From a bacterium (lineage in GTDB: Bacteria; Caldisericota; Caldisericia; B22-G15): DNA of 9,776 nucleotides. Location: the NCBI GenBank assembly GCA_012517755.1, contig JAAYUH010000204.1, forward strand, positions 1 to 9,776. The letters are read 5' to 3'. Under the pieces are notes generated by a model. The model made no database searches. It was not told the origin of the DNA and saw only the letters and a program-made list of their open reading frames with translations. Shown here one piece after another: positions 8,094-9,776 of the stretch (within the stretch, counting starts at the first letter, position 1; every line of letters begins with the position of its first letter). Position numbers and translations under genes: made by a program.

Positions 8094-8953
8094 TATCTTT
8101 CCTCCTTGATAAGATCATCCAAAACATAGTTAAAACTAATTTTAAAACTTCTTTTTGAATTAAAAACATAGATACCTTTACTTACTTTATAAAATCCATT
8201 TCTTATAACTTTTTCTGAAAATTCTCTATTGACTCTTTTTAACAAAAATTTCATATTATCAATTATATTTCTTTTTATATTTAAAGTTGTATCTATAAAT
8301 AAAATAGAAACAGATGGATTTATTATATCAACTCTTTTAATAAAGTTTTCAATCTCCTCTATTGAAATATTATTTGGTGGAGATGACTTAATTTCAAGAT
8401 AAGAGAGCTTGCCGAGAAGTAAAAAGAATATATCAAAATCTCCACCAGTTGACAAACCTTTAATTTTAACATTTGAAATTGACGGAATTGAAAATTCATT
8501 GAGTAAAATTTTTACAATATACCATTCAAGAGTATCGCCAAAATTATCAATATCATAATAGTTTGAAATATATTTATCATATTTTTTAATTATTATTTCA
8601 TATCTCATTATATAAGGAAGATATTTTTTAACTGCTTTTTCTCCCCATTTTTCTTTTAATTTATCAACGAAACTCTCATCAAATTCCTTTTTTTTTATCA
8701 TATCTGAAAGGACTCTTCTGAAATAGTAACTGCCAAGTAGTTCAAAATATTCATCATAAAATCTCTCATCTTTTGGTAAAATCAATTTCATCTCATCACT
8801 TTCCACAGGTTTTAAACCTCTTTCTTTTAGAAGTGATAGGATTATCTCTTTATTGAAATTTTTATCTAAAATAGATAAAATCTTTGAAAAATTGAGTTTT
8901 AAATTATATAAATCTATCTCAATCTTTTTTAGCTTCTTTTCTATATTCTCCAT
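8090..8953 (-). CDS. Unrecognised protein with a PD-(D/E)xK nuclease-like signature
   Basis: I do not recognise this 287-residue family. The N-terminal 30 residues form a likely amphipathic or coiled-coil helix (ENIEKKLKKIEIDLYNLKLN), followed by a helical, charged region to about residue 135. The C-terminal half then carries a restriction-nuclease-like pattern: Glu143 in a helix (GDTLEWYIVKILL), GGDFD with Asp172 and Asp174 (170-174), and LEIKSS with Glu187 and Lys189. The order E - D-x-D - E-x-K, with hydrophobic strands around the last two, is what PD-(D/E)xK enzymes show; cleavage activity is inference. No signal peptide or membrane segment is seen. The start is the ATG at 8953, with a modest AGGA 4 nt upstream. 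It is the first gene of the overlapping surE-topB-DUF362 operon, which suggests a partner role with TopB in DNA repair or recombination. It is also the gene nearest the CRISPR tail. Confidence 0.75.
   Translation of the reverse strand: MENIEKKLKKIEIDLYNLKLNFSKILSILDKNFNKEIILSLLKERGLKPVESDEMKLILPKDERFYDEYFELLGSYYFRRVLSDMIKKKEFDESFVDKLKEKWGEKAVKKYLPYIMRYEIIIKKYDKYISNYYDIDNFGDTLEWYIVKILLNEFSIPSISNVKIKGLSTGGDFDIFFLLLGKLSYLEIKSSPPNNISIEEIENFIKRVDIINPSVSILFIDTTLNIKRNIIDNMKFLLKRVNREFSEKVIRNGFYKVSKGIYVFNSKRSFKISFNYVLDDLIKEERY
8101..8107 (-). promoter_or_regulatory. Strong ribosome binding site supporting a TTG start of surE
   Basis: AAGGAGG on the minus strand lies 7 nt before the TTG at 8093, inside the last codons of the upstream gene. 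Its strength compensates for the weak start codon and supports coupled translation. Confidence 0.85.
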
Positions 8954-9264
8954 TTTATCCTATTTTACCATTTTAAATTTCATTTTCACCCCGGAGAGAA
9001 AATTAATAATACTGAATAGATGTTAGAATCTATAAAATATTTATTTTATTTAAAAAATACATAAAAAATATAAATTTCCAGGAAAAGGGGACATTTTAAT
9101 AACAATAATAACCTTTATTAAATCATTAATTTTTTTCTGTCATTCCCAACTTGATTGGGAATCCAGTATCATCAGTTATCTTTATTCTCTTATTCATCTA
9201 ATTCTTTTTTATGTCATTCCTCTAATTTTTCTCTTCTGTCATTCCCAACTTGATTGGGAATCCA
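8954..9264. other. Non-coding region between operon start and CRISPR array
   Basis: I see no credible gene here. It must hold the promoter of the leftward operon; minus-strand TATTAT near 9007-9012 is a possible -10, but no convincing -35 lies 16-18 nt before it. On the minus strand GGGGTG (8987-8992) precedes a seven-codon reading frame (8960-8983). The part from 9031 to 9134 is extremely AT-rich, with a short GGGGACA (9086-9092) and an AT hairpin around 9093-9121. From 9135 on it is occupied by two copies of a palindromic repeat listed separately, with a half copy (TGTCATTCC, 9212-9220) between them. Confidence 0.7.
9135..9167. repeat. Palindromic dispersed-type repeat, copy 1 (ATTCCC-N9-GGGAAT)
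   Basis: A 33-bp unit whose core is an inverted repeat, ATTCCCAA / TTGGGAAT around a 5-nt loop CTTGA, flanked by TTCTGTC on the left and CCAGT on the right. It is identical base for base to copy 2 at 9234-9266. The layout resembles short dispersed palindromes such as the neisserial dRS3 family (ATTCCC-N8-GGGAAT), but homology is not shown. It could be a REP-like element mobilised in trans. Confidence 0.85.
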
Positions 9265-9266
9265 GT
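9234..9266. repeat. Palindromic dispersed-type repeat, copy 2, abutting the CRISPR array
   Basis: Identical over 33 bp to copy 1, 99 bp downstream. Its last two bases (GT) are also the first two bases of the outermost CRISPR repeat, so the element sits exactly at the array edge. The 66 bp between copies include a third, partial start of the same element (9212-9220). Confidence 0.85.
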
Positions 9267-9776
9267 TTGAATCCTTTTAATGTCAAGTCACTAATTCTAA
9301 CATTTATATTAGTATGATGGCAACCTTTTATGCGATAAAGTCTCAATCCTTTTAATGTCAAGTCACTAATTCTAACCAGATGGGAGACTATAAAGAGGAT
9401 CTCGCTCACAAAACAAAGTCGCAATCCTTTTAAAGTCAAGTCACTAATTCTAACTAAGAAGTATCTGGAAATATCCCGAAGAAGAAACTGGATGTCTCAA
9501 TCCTTTTAATGTCAAGTCACTAATTCTAACTTTGTTAGGGTGCAGAAAGGAGAAAAAAATGATAGAAGAATTGTCTCAATCCTTTTAATGTCAAGTCACT
9601 AATTCTAACAAAAGTTAAGGATTATAGAGCGTTGGCCTTTTCAATTGTCTCAATCCTTTTAATATCAAGTCACTAATTCTAACTGTGAGATATATACAAA
9701 ATATCAATCAAAACACTTTATTTGAGTCTCAATCCTTTTAATATCAAGTCACTAATTCTAACCCTACCTTCATAAA
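9265..9776 (-). CRISPR. CRISPR array, at least seven 37-bp repeats, continuing past the right edge
   Basis: Seven repeats lie at 9265-9301, 9340-9376, 9418-9454, 9494-9530, 9573-9609, 9647-9683 and 9726-9762. Each is 37 nt, starting GTCTCAATCCTTTTAA on the + strand and ending GTCACTAATTCTAAC. The six complete spacers are 38, 41, 39, 42, 37 and 42 nt and unrelated to each other; a seventh starts at 9763 and is cut by the window. Read on the - strand the repeat ends GGATTGAGAC, close to the ATTGAAA(C/G) 3' end (crRNA 5' handle) of many type I-A/I-B/III repeats, so I infer leftward transcription with the leader to the right. Fitting this, the leftmost repeat is altered at its outer end (GTTTGAATCC) and the third has two changes. 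Repeats 6 and 7 share AATATC instead of AATGTC. No cas gene is in the window, so the subtype is open. Confidence 0.97.

Noticed and set aside
9021..9028. GTTAGAAT match to the start of the minus-strand CRISPR repeat
   Set aside because: The match is only 8 nt (9022-9029) in very AT-rich DNA and the rest of the repeat is absent; chance is enough.
8954..9264. CRISPR leader on the left side of the array
   Set aside because: Though AT-rich, the bases touching the array are a dispersed palindrome and the adjoining repeat is degenerate, which fits the tail rather than the leader end. Repeat-end sequence also points the other way; not excluded.
9135..9266. Two 33-bp palindromes as additional CRISPR repeats
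   Set aside because: Their sequence is unrelated to the 37-bp repeat and their spacing (66 bp) is unlike the 37-42 bp spacers.
9239..9439. Minus-strand reading frame of 66 codons across the array
   Set aside because: It runs through CRISPR repeats and spacers, and its repeated TLKGL... peptide is just the repeat translated.

Overview
The window is very AT-rich (roughly 30% G+C by eye). Proteins are rich in Lys, Glu and Ile, and Arg is mostly AGA/AGG. Genes are tightly packed, often overlapping, with Shine-Dalgarno sites of the GGAGG type and TTG as an occasional start. Together with a CRISPR array whose repeat carries the ATTGAGAC-type end seen with type I/III systems, this suggests a low-GC, probably anaerobic and possibly thermophilic bacterium. 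No marker here fixes the phylum.

Left part (1-3810, + strand): the 3' end of an unidentified multi-spanning membrane protein overlaps by 4 nt a potassium channel subunit of the KtrB/TrkH family. This is followed 4 nt later by its RCK-domain gating partner KtrA/TrkA. After a 72-nt gap with an AT hairpin and a strong ribosome binding site comes a membrane-anchored HtrA/DegP-type serine protease with one PDZ domain and an unusually long, highly charged cytoplasmic N-terminus.

Middle (3846-3886): a 17-bp hairpin followed by a T-run separates the rightward HtrA gene from the leftward operon. It probably ends transcription from both sides. Its core (GTG-TCAGG-CAC) looks like a dispersed REP-like palindrome.

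Right part (3885-8953, - strand): four genes overlap end to end, in transcription order an unrecognised protein with a PD-(D/E)xK nuclease signature, the nucleotidase SurE (TTG start), DNA topoisomerase III (TopB, with two tandem zinc-finger modules) and a DUF362 protein with two 4Fe-4S motifs. The nuclease-like protein is the least understood gene here, and its pairing with TopB hints at a DNA-processing role.

Right end (8954-9776): a non-coding stretch carries two identical 33-bp copies of a palindromic ATTCCC-N9-GGGAAT repeat. The second copy touches the first unit of a CRISPR array of at least seven 37-bp repeats that runs off the window. Repeat end sequence and degeneracy suggest this is the leader-distal tail of an array transcribed leftward. 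Leader and cas genes are not in the window. I found no complete new defence system. The best leads are the PD-(D/E)xK gene heading the topB operon, the palindrome/CRISPR junction, and spacers that look antisense to mRNA.
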